The notes under the pieces were generated by a model. That model saw only the letters and a list, made by a program, of their open reading frames with translations. It had not been told where the DNA came from and searched no databases. From positions 1-64,000 of the forward strand of contig NZ_AKIV01000052.1 in the NCBI RefSeq assembly GCF_000282655.1: a stretch of 64,000 bases of DNA, given 5' to 3'. This DNA comes from Polaromonas sp. CF318. Its GTDB lineage: Bacteria > Pseudomonadota > Gammaproteobacteria > Burkholderiales > Burkholderiaceae_C. Of the stretch, positions 6,853-15,520 are shown in pieces (the first letter of the stretch is position 1; each line of letters starts with the position of its first letter). Position numbers and translations under genes: made by a program.

Positions 6853-8601
6853 ATGGATTCTGACGCAAACCGGGCCCAGGCGGCCCGTCAGATGCAAGAG
6901 ACTTTTGCCGCGGGCCTGCAGCAGGCCATGGGGGCCATGGCAAGCGGCATGCCGCCGGGCTTTGCTTTCCCCAGCGGCGCGAGTGGCGCGAACGGCGCCC
7001 AGGGCCAGCCCATGTTGCAGTTCGACCCGGCCAAGCTCCAGGAACTGCAGCAGCGCTACATCGCGGATGCCTCGGCCCTCTGGAACCAGGGCCTGCAGGA
7101 CGGCGCCGACACTTTGGTCGCCTCGGACCGCCGCTTCTCCAATGAAGCCTGGAAAACCAACCCGGTCTCGAAATTTTCCGCTTCCACCTATCTGCTAAAC
7201 GCCCGCACGCTGATGGAACTGGCCGACGCGGTCCAGTCCGACGCCAAGACGCGCGCGCGCGTGCGTTTTGCGGTCGAGCAATGGATGGCGGCCACCGCGC
7301 CCAGCAATTTCCTGGCGCTCAATGCCGAGGCCCAGCAAAAAGCCATCCAGAGCCAAGGTGAAAGCATTGCCCAGGGCATCACCAACCTGCTGCACGACAT
7401 GAAGCAGGGCCATGTCTCCATGACCGACGAACGTGTGTTCGAGGTCGGCAAGAACGTCGCCACCACCGAAGGCGCGGTGGTGTTTGAAAACGAATTCTTC
7501 CAGCTGCTCGAATACAAGCCGCTCACGGCCAAGGTCTACGAAAAGCCTTTCCTGCTGATCCCGCCCTGCATCAACAAGTTCTACATTCTTGATCTGCAGC
7601 CCGAAAACTCGCTGATTCGCTACGCGGTGAGCCAGGGCCACCGCACTTTTGTGGTCAGCTGGCGCAACCCCGACGAGTCCATGGCCGGCAAGACCTGGGA
7701 CGATTACATCGAGCACGCCGCCATCAAGGCCATCGAAGTGGTGCAGGAAATCACCGGTGCCAGGACACTGAACGCCCTGGGCTTTTGTGTGGGCGGCACC
7801 ATACTGGGCACGGCGCTGTCGGTGCTGGCCGCACGGGGCAAAAAACCGGTGGCCAGCGCCACCTTGCTGACCTCCTTCCTCGACTTCAGCGACACCGGCA
7901 TCCTGGACATCTTCATCGACGAGACCTCGGTCAAGTACCGCGAGGCCGAGATGGGGCAGGGCGGTTTGCTCAAGGGCCAGGACCTGGCTTCCACCTTCAG
8001 CTTTCTGCGCCCCAACGACCTGGTCTGGAACTACGTGGTGGGCAACTACCTCAAGGGCGAGACGCCGCCGCCCTTTGACCTGCTCTACTGGAACAGCGAT
8101 TCCACCAACCTGCCCGGGCCTTTTTATGCCTGGTACCTGCGAAACACCTATTTCGAGAACAACCTGATCAAGCCCGGCAAGGCCGTGGTCTGTGGGCAGA
8201 AGGTCGATTTGCGCAAGGTCGATATCCCGGTCTATCTCTACGGCTCGCGCGAAGACCACATCGTGCCGATTGGCGGCGCCTACGCTTCCACCCAGCACCT
8301 GCCGGGCCCCAAGCGCTTCGTGATGGGGGCTTCAGGCCACATCGCCGGCGTGATCAACCCGCCGGCCAAGAAAAAACGCAGCTACTGGACCCGCGACAAG
8401 CTGCCGCAGGGGAAATTTCCGGCCACCCAAACCGAATGGCTCAAGGGCGCGACCGAGCACCCCGGCAGCTGGTGGACCGACTGGTCGGATTGGCTCAAGG
8501 GCCATGCCGGCAAACAGGTCGCCGCGCCCAAGGCTTACGGCAGCCGCAAATACCCGGTCATAGAGCCCGCGCCGGGCCGCTACGTCAAGGCCAAGGCTTG
8601 A
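6853..8601 (+). CDS. phaC: Class I poly(3-hydroxyalkanoate) synthase
   Basis: 582 residues, close to the 589 of Cupriavidus necator PhaC. It polymerises (R)-3-hydroxyacyl-CoA into PHA on the granule surface. The lipase-like box is GFCVGG with catalytic C312; D468 (SREDHIVP) and H496 (GASGHIAG) complete the triad with the same D-to-H spacing of 28 as the C. necator enzyme. The N-terminal roughly 100 residues, Gln/Ala/Gly-rich, correspond to the variable regulatory domain. W/Y-rich KAYGSRKYPVIEPAPGRYV ends the protein, as in class I enzymes. First gene of phaC-phaA-phaB. Confidence 0.97.
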   Translation: MDSDANRAQAARQMQETFAAGLQQAMGAMASGMPPGFAFPSGASGANGAQGQPMLQFDPAKLQELQQRYIADASALWNQGLQDGADTLVASDRRFSNEAWKTNPVSKFSASTYLLNARTLMELADAVQSDAKTRARVRFAVEQWMAATAPSNFLALNAEAQQKAIQSQGESIAQGITNLLHDMKQGHVSMTDERVFEVGKNVATTEGAVVFENEFFQLLEYKPLTAKVYEKPFLLIPPCINKFYILDLQPENSLIRYAVSQGHRTFVVSWRNPDESMAGKTWDDYIEHAAIKAIEVVQEITGARTLNALGFCVGGTILGTALSVLAARGKKPVASATLLTSFLDFSDTGILDIFIDETSVKYREAEMGQGGLLKGQDLASTFSFLRPNDLVWNYVVGNYLKGETPPPFDLLYWNSDSTNLPGPFYAWYLRNTYFENNLIKPGKAVVCGQKVDLRKVDIPVYLYGSREDHIVPIGGAYASTQHLPGPKRFVMGASGHIAGVINPPAKKKRSYWTRDKLPQGKFPATQTEWLKGATEHPGSWWTDWSDWLKGHAGKQVAAPKAYGSRKYPVIEPAPGRYVKAKA

Positions 8602-8671
8602 GCACCGGAACGCGCGGCCCCGTCATCACTTTTTAAAAACCACTCCATAAACTTCAAAAAGGGAACACACC

Positions 8672-9850
8672 ATGGAAGACATCGTTATCGTTGCAGCCGG
8701 CCGCACCGCGGTGGGCAAATTCGGCGGCTCGCTGGCCAAGATCCCCGCGACCGAACTCGGCGCGGCCGTCATCAAGGGCGTGCTGGAGCGCTCCGGCCTG
8801 AGTGCCGACCAGTTGGGCGAAGTCATCCTGGGCCAGGTGCTCACGGCCGGTGTCGGCCAGAACCCGGCGCGCCAGGCTGTCATCAAGGCCGGCTTTCCCA
8901 ACGGCATCCCGGGCCTGACCATCAACGCGGTTTGCGGCTCGGGCCTCAAGTCGGTCATGCTGGCGGCGCAGGCTGTGGCCACGGGCGACAGCGAAATCGT
9001 GATCGCCGGCGGCCAGGAAAACATGAGCGCCGCGCCGCACGTGCTCAACGGCTCGCGCGACGGCCAGCGCATGGGCGACTGGAAGATGGTCGACTCCATG
9101 ATCGTCGACGGCCTGTGGGACGTCTACAACCAGTACCACATGGGCATCACCGCTGAGAACGTCGCCAAAAAATACGGCATTGAGCGCGCCGCGCAGGACG
9201 CGCTGGCCCTGGCCAGCCAGACCAAGGCCGCGGCCGCGCAGGACGCCGGCAAGTTCAAGGACGAGATCATCCCCGTCACCATTCCCCAGAAGAAGGGCGA
9301 CCCGGTGGTGTTTGCCGCCGACGAATTCATCAACCGCAAGACCAGCGCCGAAGGCCTGGCCGGCCTGCGCCCGGCCTTCGACAAGGCCGGCGGCGTGACG
9401 GCCGGCAATGCCTCGGGCCTGAACGACGGTGCCGCCGCCGTGATGGTCATGACGGCCAAAAAAGCCGCCGCGTTGGGCCTGAAGCCCCTGGCGCGCATCG
9501 CCAGCTACGCCACCACCGGCCTGGATCCGGCCTACATGGGCATGGGCCCGGTGCCGGCCTCGACCAAGGCGCTGCAGCGCGCGGGCTGGAAGGCCCAGGA
9601 CCTGGACCTGCTCGAGATCAACGAGGCCTTTGCGGCCCAGGCTTGCGCGGTCAACAAGGAAATGGGCTGGGACACCAGCAAGGTCAACGTCAACGGCGGT
9701 GCCATCGCCATCGGCCACCCGATTGGTGCATCCGGTTGCCGCATCCTGGTGACACTGCTGCACGAGATGGCGCGCCGCGACGCGAAAAAAGGCATTGCCA
9801 GCCTGTGCATAGGCGGCGGCATGGGGGTAGCCCTGACCCTGGAGCGCTGA
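8672..9850 (+). CDS. phaA: Acetyl-CoA C-acetyltransferase (beta-ketothiolase)
   Basis: 392 residues. It condenses two acetyl-CoA (or acetyl-CoA with propionyl-CoA) to the beta-ketoacyl-CoA for PHA synthesis. The acylated nucleophile is C88 in NAVCGSG; H349 (GHPIGASG) and C379 (SLCIGGGMG) complete the thiolase active site. The order NEAFAAQ, then GGAIAIGHP, is standard. It follows phaC by 70 bases and carries an AAAAGGGAAC ribosome site. The phaCAB order matches the C. necator biosynthetic operon. Confidence 0.96.
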   Translation: MEDIVIVAAGRTAVGKFGGSLAKIPATELGAAVIKGVLERSGLSADQLGEVILGQVLTAGVGQNPARQAVIKAGFPNGIPGLTINAVCGSGLKSVMLAAQAVATGDSEIVIAGGQENMSAAPHVLNGSRDGQRMGDWKMVDSMIVDGLWDVYNQYHMGITAENVAKKYGIERAAQDALALASQTKAAAAQDAGKFKDEIIPVTIPQKKGDPVVFAADEFINRKTSAEGLAGLRPAFDKAGGVTAGNASGLNDGAAAVMVMTAKKAAALGLKPLARIASYATTGLDPAYMGMGPVPASTKALQRAGWKAQDLDLLEINEAFAAQACAVNKEMGWDTSKVNVNGGAIAIGHPIGASGCRILVTLLHEMARRDAKKGIASLCIGGGMGVALTLER

Positions 9851-9991
9851 GCTTGGGGTCACAATGTTCCAATCGGCACGCATCCTGCATACGCAATGAT
9901 CGCAGCCATGCCACGCGTTGGGACGTTCAACGGTATTCAGGCAGTTAAAAAGCGTTAAAGACAGTTCACAAAATCAATCAAGGAGATCGCA

Positions 9992-10729
9992 ATGGCAAAA
10001 AAAGTAGCGTACGTCACGGGTGGCATGGGCGGCATTGGAACCGCCATCTGCCAGCGCCTGGCTAAAGACGGTTTCACGGTGATCGCGGGCTGCGGCCCCA
10101 CGCGCGACTATGCCAAGTGGCTCGATGAGCAGAAGGCGCTGGGCCACACCTTTTACGCCTCGGTGGGCAATGTCGGCGACTGGGATTCCACCGTCGCGGC
10201 CTTTGACAAGGTCAAGGCCGAGCACGGCCCGGTTTCGGTGCTGGTCAACAACGCCGGTATCACGCGCGACGGCCAGTTCCGCAAAATGAGCAAGGCCGAC
10301 TGGGACGCGGTGATTTCCACCAACCTCAACAGCATGTTCAACGTGACCAAGCAGGTCATCGAGGGCATGATAGAAGCGGGCTTCGGGCGCATCATCAACA
10401 TCTCCTCGGTCAACGGCCAGAAAGGCCAGTTCGGCCAGGTGAACTACTCCACCGCCAAGGCCGGCCTGCACGGCTTCACCATGGCGCTGGCGCAGGAGGT
10501 CGCGGCCAAGGGCGTGACGGTCAACACGGTGAGCCCCGGCTACATCGGCACCGACATGGTGAAAGCCATCCGCCCCGACGTGCTCGAAAAAATCGTCGCG
10601 GGTGTTCCGGCCAAGCGCCTGGGCCAGCCCGAAGAAATCGCCTCCATCATTGCGTGGATCGCGTCCGAAGAGGGCGGCTACGCCACCGGTGCCGACTTCT
10701 CGCTCAACGGCGGCCTGCACATGGGCTGA
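9992..10729 (+). CDS. phaB: Acetoacetyl-CoA reductase (NADPH-dependent)
   Basis: 245 residues. An SDR enzyme that makes (R)-3-hydroxybutyryl-CoA for PhaC. The Rossmann motif is VTGGMGGIGTAIC (8-20), NNAG is at 86-89, and the catalytic S139, Y152 and K156 are present. C36-G-P-T-R-D instead of an acidic residue after the second strand fits NADPH use. A strong AAGGAG site precedes the ATG. The 141-bp gap after phaA is long enough for a secondary promoter, but none is clear. A terminator follows at 10753. Confidence 0.96.
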   Translation: MAKKVAYVTGGMGGIGTAICQRLAKDGFTVIAGCGPTRDYAKWLDEQKALGHTFYASVGNVGDWDSTVAAFDKVKAEHGPVSVLVNNAGITRDGQFRKMSKADWDAVISTNLNSMFNVTKQVIEGMIEAGFGRIINISSVNGQKGQFGQVNYSTAKAGLHGFTMALAQEVAAKGVTVNTVSPGYIGTDMVKAIRPDVLEKIVAGVPAKRLGQPEEIASIIAWIASEEGGYATGADFSLNGGLHMG

Positions 10730-10752
10730 TCGCCTTCTGGGCGCTTGTAGGA

Positions 10753-10776
10753 AAACCCGCTTCGGCGGGTTTTTTT
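10753..10776 (+). terminator. Rho-independent terminator of phaCAB
   Basis: The stem AAACCCGC and GCGGGTTT closes on a TTCG tetraloop and runs into seven T residues, 24 bases after the phaB stop. Confidence 0.93.
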
Positions 10777-10811
10777 ATGGCTCAGCGGAAAGAGGGAAGG
10801 ACGCGGAAAAC

Positions 10812-10960
10812 TCAGGGCAGGGGCTCGAAAGAAGCATAGCGTCCCTTCACGTCCAGCACGGTGCCGGGCTTCTCGGCCGCTTCCGCCGCTTGTTGTTGAG
10901 GGCTTCCACCGAGTCGTTGTACCAGCCGACCCGGCCCATCAGATCGTGCACCCCGCGGGC
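10812..10960 (-). pseudogene. Decayed C-terminal gene fragment with frameshift
   Basis: On the minus strand, two short codon-like stretches join through a one- or two-base shift near 10890. The upstream part reads HDLMGRVGWYNDSVEAL, and the downstream part reads QQAAEAAEKPGTVLDVKGRY and so on, ending EPLP and a TGA at 10814-10812. No start or longer open frame supports an intact gene. I do not recognise the parent protein. The rest of the 364-bp space between phaB and the antiporter gene holds the phaB terminator and, near 11080, the antiporter ribosome site; I see nothing else there. Confidence 0.4.
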
Positions 10961-11093
10961 GCGTGGGGATTTGGCGGCTGGGCGCACAGGCAACTGTAGT
11001 AAATTAAACGGACGTGTTCTACGGGGACAGCCCGCCTGCCGGGCTGCGTCGCAGGCCTTCCTTAACCTGATTTTCTGAAGGAATCCCTCCCGC

Positions 11094-12800
11094 ATGCCCC
11101 ATAGCGTCTCCCTGATCAGCACCATCGCCGCGGGCCTGGGCCTGGCCCTTGTTTTTGGTTTTCTCGCGGTGCGGCTGCGCTTGCCCGCGCTGGTGGGTTA
11201 CCTGCTGGCGGGCGTGATCATCGGGCCCTTCACGCCCGGTTTTGTGGCCGACGCGGAGATCGCCAGCCAGCTCGCCGAAATCGGCGTGATGCTGCTGATG
11301 TTCGGCGTGGGACTGCACTTTTCACTCGACGACCTGCTGGCGGTACGCAAGATCGCCGTGCCCGGCGCCGTCGTGCAGATGACGGTGGCCACGGCCCTGG
11401 GCATGGGCTTGGCCCACTGGTGGGGCTGGAACCTGGGCGGCGCGCTGGTGTTCGGCCTGTCGCTCTCGGTGGCCAGCACCGTGGTGCTGCTGCGTGCGCT
11501 GGAAAGCCGTGGCATCCTCGATTCGGTCAATGGCCGCATCGCCGTGGGCTGGCTGGTTGTCGAAGACCTGGCCATGGTGCTCGTGCTGGTGTTGCTGCCG
11601 CCGCTGGGCGGCTGGCTGTCGGGCAAGGTTGATGCCGACGTCAACGCGTTGTGGCAGACGCTGGGCATCACCTTGCTGCAGGTGGGCGGCTTTGTGGCGC
11701 TGATGCTGGTAGTGGGGCGGCGCTTTTTCCCCTGGGTGCTGTGGCAGGTGCAGCGCACCGGTTCGCGCGAGCTGTTCACGCTGTGCGTGGTGGCCGCCGC
11801 CGTGAGCATCGCCTTCGGCGCCACGGCGCTGTTTGGCGTGTCTTTTGCGCTGGGCGCGTTCTTCGCCGGCATGGTGATGCGCGAGTCCGAGTTCAGCCAC
11901 CGGGCCGCCGAAGAGTCGCTGCCCCTGCGCGACGCTTTCGCCGTGCTGTTTTTTGTGTCGGTGGGCATGCTGTTCGATCCCTGGGTGCTGCTGGAGCGGC
12001 CGCTGCAGGTGCTGGCCGTGGTGGCCATCATCATCGTCGGCAAGACGCTCGCGGCCGGCGCGCTGGTGCTGGCCTTTCGCTATCCGCTCAACACGGCGCT
12101 TACGGTATCGGCCAGCCTGGCGCAGATCGGGGAGTTCTCCTTCATCCTGGTCGGCCTGGGCGCTTCGCTGGGCCTGCTGCCGCCCGAGGGGCAAAGCCTG
12201 GTGCTGGCCGGCGCCCTGATCTCCATCGCGCTCAACCAGCTGGTGTTCAAGGCCGTGCAGCCGCTGCAGCAATGGATATTGGCGAAGTCGCCGCTGGCGC
12301 GCAAGCTCGAGGCGCGCGACGACCCGACCGCCGAACTGCCGGCCAGCACCGACGAAAAATATCTGTCCAACCACGTGGTGCTGGTGGGCTATGGGCGGGT
12401 GGGGCGGCGCATTGCCGAGGCGCTCAGGGCCCACCACGTTCCCTTTGTGGTGGCCGAGCAGAACCGCGAGGCGGTGGAGCGGCTGCGGGCCGAGAGCACG
12501 GCCGCCGTGTCGGGCGATGCCGTGGAGGCCGAAGTGATGGTGCAGGCCCACATCGCGCAAGCGCGCATGCTGGTCATCGCCACGCCCGATACGCTGGACG
12601 TGCGGCAGATGGTGGCTACGGCGCGGGCGCTCAACCCCGCCATTGAAATCGTGGTGCGTACCCACAACGAGGCCGAAGCGCGGCTGCTCGACAACGAGAA
12701 GGCCGGCAAGGTTTTCCTGGGCGAGCATGAACTGGCGCAGTCCATGACGCGCCATGTGCTGGAGCGCTCCGGCGCGGCCGCGTCGGCCGCCAACCATTAG
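11094..12800 (+). CDS. ybaL: CPA2-family cation:proton antiporter with C-terminal TrkA-N domain (YbaL-type)
   Basis: 568 residues against 558 for E. coli YbaL, which from memory it closely resembles: LVGYLLAGVIIGPFTPGFVAD, LMFGVGLHFSL, ASTVVLLRALE, VEDL, SRELFTL, DAFAVLFFVSVGMLFDP. About twelve membrane spans occupy residues 1-390. A cytosolic Rossmann domain follows (VVLVGYGRVGRRIAEAL, about residue 430), which normally senses NAD(H) or nucleotides and gates the transporter. YbaL is a putative K+/H+ antiporter of the inner membrane. An AAGGAA ribosome site precedes ATG 11094. No KefF/KefG partner is next to it. Confidence 0.93.
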   Translation: MPHSVSLISTIAAGLGLALVFGFLAVRLRLPALVGYLLAGVIIGPFTPGFVADAEIASQLAEIGVMLLMFGVGLHFSLDDLLAVRKIAVPGAVVQMTVATALGMGLAHWWGWNLGGALVFGLSLSVASTVVLLRALESRGILDSVNGRIAVGWLVVEDLAMVLVLVLLPPLGGWLSGKVDADVNALWQTLGITLLQVGGFVALMLVVGRRFFPWVLWQVQRTGSRELFTLCVVAAAVSIAFGATALFGVSFALGAFFAGMVMRESEFSHRAAEESLPLRDAFAVLFFVSVGMLFDPWVLLERPLQVLAVVAIIIVGKTLAAGALVLAFRYPLNTALTVSASLAQIGEFSFILVGLGASLGLLPPEGQSLVLAGALISIALNQLVFKAVQPLQQWILAKSPLARKLEARDDPTAELPASTDEKYLSNHVVLVGYGRVGRRIAEALRAHHVPFVVAEQNREAVERLRAESTAAVSGDAVEAEVMVQAHIAQARMLVIATPDTLDVRQMVATARALNPAIEIVVRTHNEAEARLLDNEKAGKVFLGEHELAQSMTRHVLERSGAAASAANH

Positions 12801-12806
12801 CGTGGC

Positions 12807-13424
12807 TTAGACGGCGGCCGGCGCCGTGTCCATGAAGGGCGTGATGTTGCGCATCGCGCGCGCGACGTAGTCTTCCTTTTCTCCCACGGGGGCGACGTAA
12901 TGCATCGCGCCATGCGCCTCCGCCAGGCCCACCAGGCGGGCAATGACCCAGGCGGCCAGGTATTGCGAAGCCAGGCAGCCGCCGGCCGTCGCCACATTGC
13001 CCCTGGCCACAAAAGGCTGGTTCAGCACCGTGACGCCGGCTTCCTCGACCCAGGGTTTGGTTGTCAGGTCGGTGCAGGCCGGCACACCGGCAATCAGCCC
13101 GAGTTTTGCCAGCACCAGCGTGCCCGAGCACTGCGCGCCCAGCAGCTGCCGCGAGGGGTCCAGCCGCAGTTGCGCCATCAAGGCCGCATCGGCCACCACC
13201 TCGCGCGTGCGCATGCCGCTGCCGACGATGACCGCATCGGCGGCGCTCGCCTCGGCCAGCGATGCCTGCGCCTCAAGCACCACGCCGTTCATGGACCGCA
13301 CGCGCGCCGAAGGGCTGGCGATGGACACGCGCCAGCCCGGCTTCCTGACGCGGTTGAGGATGCCGAGCGCGATCAGCGAGTCGAGTTCGTTAAAGCCTTC
13401 AAAGGTGAGGATGGCGATATGCAT
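12807..13424 (-). CDS. DJ-1/PfpI-family protein
   Basis: 205 residues with the class-I glutamine-amidotransferase-like fold. The nucleophile elbow is LGAQCSG with C99; E13 in FNELD is the likely partner. An early segment ILTFEGFNELD and a late LTTKPWVEEAGV are typical of the AraC-associated/PfpI subgroup (isonitrile-hydratase-like or protease-like). Start at ATG 13424; in-frame extension to 13493 would run into the shared regulatory palindrome. It is divergent from the MocR gene and may be its target. The molecular substrate is unknown. Confidence 0.85.
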   Translation of the reverse strand: MHIAILTFEGFNELDSLIALGILNRVRKPGWRVSIASPSARVRSMNGVVLEAQASLAEASAADAVIVGSGMRTREVVADAALMAQLRLDPSRQLLGAQCSGTLVLAKLGLIAGVPACTDLTTKPWVEEAGVTVLNQPFVARGNVATAGGCLASQYLAAWVIARLVGLAEAHGAMHYVAPVGEKEDYVARAMRNITPFMDTAPAAV

Positions 13425-13485
13425 GGTGGTGGTTGCTCCGTGGTGGATGGATTCAGCGGGGGCCATCGTAGGCAGACGGAGCAAT

Positions 13486-13501
13486 ACAATCAAATGATTG
13501 T
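13486..13501. promoter_or_regulatory. Palindrome between DJ-1 and MocR genes, probable operator
   Basis: ACAATCA-AA-TGATTGT is a perfect 7-bp inverted repeat with a two-base centre. It sits 62 bases upstream of the DJ-1 gene and 18 bases upstream of the MocR ATG, the position expected for a MocR/GntR site controlling both directions. Confidence 0.55.
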
Positions 13502-13518
13502 CATGGATACACTGCCCT

Positions 13519-14853
13519 ATGGCGCAGGCCCGCTACAAACAACTGGTTGACGCGTTCGCGGCGGACATTCGCGCGGGGCGACTCCTGCCGGGTACGCGTC
13601 TGCCGACCCACCGCAGGCTCGCCGAAGAGCATGGCCTGGCACTGGTGACAGCGACCCGCGTTTATGCGGAGCTCGGGGCCATGGGCCTGGTCAGCGGCGA
13701 AACCGGTCGCGGCACTTTTGTCCGGGAGAGCACGCTTGCGCGCGAACTGGGCATAGACCAGCATGTCGTGGCCTCGGGCATGGTGGACCTGAACTTCAAC
13801 TACCCCTCGCTGCCGGGCCAGGCCGAGTTGCTGCGTGAGGGCTTGCGCCAACTGGCCGCTTCCGGCGACCTGGAGGCCCTGTTGCGCTACCAGCCGCACG
13901 GCGGGCGCCCGCATGAGCGTGCGGCCATGGCGCGCCACCTCGCAAGTCGGGGTTTGAGTGTCGGTGCGGACCAGGTGATGATCGTGAACGGCGCCCAGCA
14001 GGGCCTGGCCATCACCGCCATGGCGCTGCTGCAGCCGGGCGATGTGGTCGCGGCCGACGCGCTGAGCTATCCGGGTTTCAAAGTGCTGGCCCAGGCGCAT
14101 CGCCTGGAACTCGCTCCGATTCCAGCAGCCGGCAGCGGCCCCGACCTGGACGCGCTGGAGCGCCTGTGCCGGCGCCGGCGGGTGCGCGCCGTCTACGTAA
14201 TGCCGACGCTGCACAACCCCCTGGGCTGGGTCATGGGCGCGAGCCGTCGGCGCCAACTGGTGGCCATCGCTAGGCGGCATGGCCTGCTGATCATCGAGGA
14301 TGCGGCCTATGCCTTTCTCGCCCGGGACCCGCCGGCTCCCGTGGCCGCGCTGGCCGCCGAAATGACTGTTTATGTGTCGGGGCTTTCCAAGAGTGTGGCG
14401 ACCGGCTTGCGTGTCGGCTTTGTTGCCGCACCGGCTGAATACGTCCCCAGGCTGGAGCGCGCGATCAGGGCGACCACCTGGAATACGCCCGGCGTGATGA
14501 CGGCGCTGGCCTGTGGCTGGCTGGACGACGGCACGGTCGCCCGGCTCGAATCAGAGAAACGACGGGACGCTGAAGCCCGCCAGGTGATTGCCGCCGAGGT
14601 CTTTGCCGGACTGCGATGCGTACGCCATCCGTCCTCTTATTTCGTCTGGCTTCCGATGGCGGAGGAACAGCGGGCCGACAAGCTTGCCGCGGCGCTCATG
14701 CGTGATGGGATATCGGTGTCCACGGCCGAGGCTTTCGCGACCATCGCCCAGGCACCGCATGCCATCCGCCTGGCATTGGGCTCGGTCGCGCTGGACGCGC
14801 TGCGCGAGGTGCTGCAAAAAGTAAGGCGCGCGATAGATGCGCAGGCCTGGTGA
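13519..14853 (+). CDS. MocR-type transcriptional regulator (GntR winged helix fused to PLP aminotransferase domain)
   Basis: 444 residues. Residues 1-70 form a GntR DNA-binding domain (LPGTRLPTHRRLAEEHGLALVT-like core, then GRGTFVRE). Residues 80-444 form a fold-type I aminotransferase-like effector domain with the PLP-anchoring K291 in SGLSKSVATGLRVGF, an N-P pair in LHNPLGW, and D261/Y264 around the cofactor. Such regulators use PLP or PLP-amino-acid adducts as signals. ATG 13519 is preferred over an upstream TTG at 13498 that overlaps the palindrome. Likely target: the divergent DJ-1/PfpI gene and itself. Confidence 0.92.
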   Translation: MAQARYKQLVDAFAADIRAGRLLPGTRLPTHRRLAEEHGLALVTATRVYAELGAMGLVSGETGRGTFVRESTLARELGIDQHVVASGMVDLNFNYPSLPGQAELLREGLRQLAASGDLEALLRYQPHGGRPHERAAMARHLASRGLSVGADQVMIVNGAQQGLAITAMALLQPGDVVAADALSYPGFKVLAQAHRLELAPIPAAGSGPDLDALERLCRRRRVRAVYVMPTLHNPLGWVMGASRRRQLVAIARRHGLLIIEDAAYAFLARDPPAPVAALAAEMTVYVSGLSKSVATGLRVGFVAAPAEYVPRLERAIRATTWNTPGVMTALACGWLDDGTVARLESEKRRDAEARQVIAAEVFAGLRCVRHPSSYFVWLPMAEEQRADKLAAALMRDGISVSTAEAFATIAQAPHAIRLALGSVALDALREVLQKVRRAIDAQAW

Positions 14854-14863
14854 GCGAGCGGCC

Positions 14864-15484
14864 TTAGTTCTTCGCCCTGGCCCGCAGCACGGCCGAGCGC
14901 ACCAGTGCCAGCCTGTCGTTGCCGAAGTACATGTCCTCGCCCACAAAAAAGGTGGGCGAGCCGAAGGCGCCGCGGCGTATGGCTTCGTCGGTATTGGCCT
15001 TGAGCTGCTCCTTGACGTCGGGCCTGGCGATGCCCGCCAGAAAAGCCTCGGCATTGATGCCTACCTGCCGGCAAATCGCGGCCAGCACCTCGTCCTGCGA
15101 GATGTCTTCCTCGCGCGTGAAATAGGCTGCGAAAGTGGCTTCGATGAAGGCGAGGTAATGCGGCTGCGCCGCGGCGTCCTGCGCGATCCACAGGCAGCCT
15201 CGCATGGCCTTGACGCTGTTGACCGGGAATATCCTGGGCGGGAAGGCGATCTTCAGGCCGGCTTCACGCGCGTTGTCGCGCAGGTCCTTGAGCATGTAGC
15301 GGTTCTTCGGCGTGTCCATGTCTTCGCGCGCCGCGTAAATGCCCTTGTTGACGCTGTTGAAGATGCCGCCCACCAGCACTGGCTTCCAGTTGATGGTCTC
15401 CTGGAGTTCGGCCGCCAGCGGCTGGATGTTGCGAAAGGCGATATAAGTCCAGGGGCTGGAGCAGTCGAAGAAAAATTCAATCAT
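14864..15484 (-). CDS. 2-hydroxychromene-2-carboxylate isomerase-like / kappa-class glutathione transferase (DsbA superfamily)
   Basis: 206 residues. A thioredoxin-fold start, MIEFFFDCSSPWTYIA, carries the serine-proline pair S10-P11 that binds and activates glutathione in this group, and GSPTFFVGEDMYFGNDRL is the typical C-terminal glutathione-binding segment. The family includes NahD of naphthalene breakdown, but no naphthalene genes are here, so a general glutathione-dependent isomerase is equally likely. It lies 36 bases downstream of a second glutathione-transferase gene on the same strand, suggesting co-transcription. Confidence 0.87.
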   Translation of the reverse strand: MIEFFFDCSSPWTYIAFRNIQPLAAELQETINWKPVLVGGIFNSVNKGIYAAREDMDTPKNRYMLKDLRDNAREAGLKIAFPPRIFPVNSVKAMRGCLWIAQDAAAQPHYLAFIEATFAAYFTREEDISQDEVLAAICRQVGINAEAFLAGIARPDVKEQLKANTDEAIRRGAFGSPTFFVGEDMYFGNDRLALVRSAVLRARAKN

Positions 15485-15520
15485 GGTTTGTCTCTTGGGG
15501 CTGTTTCGTTGTTGGGAAGG

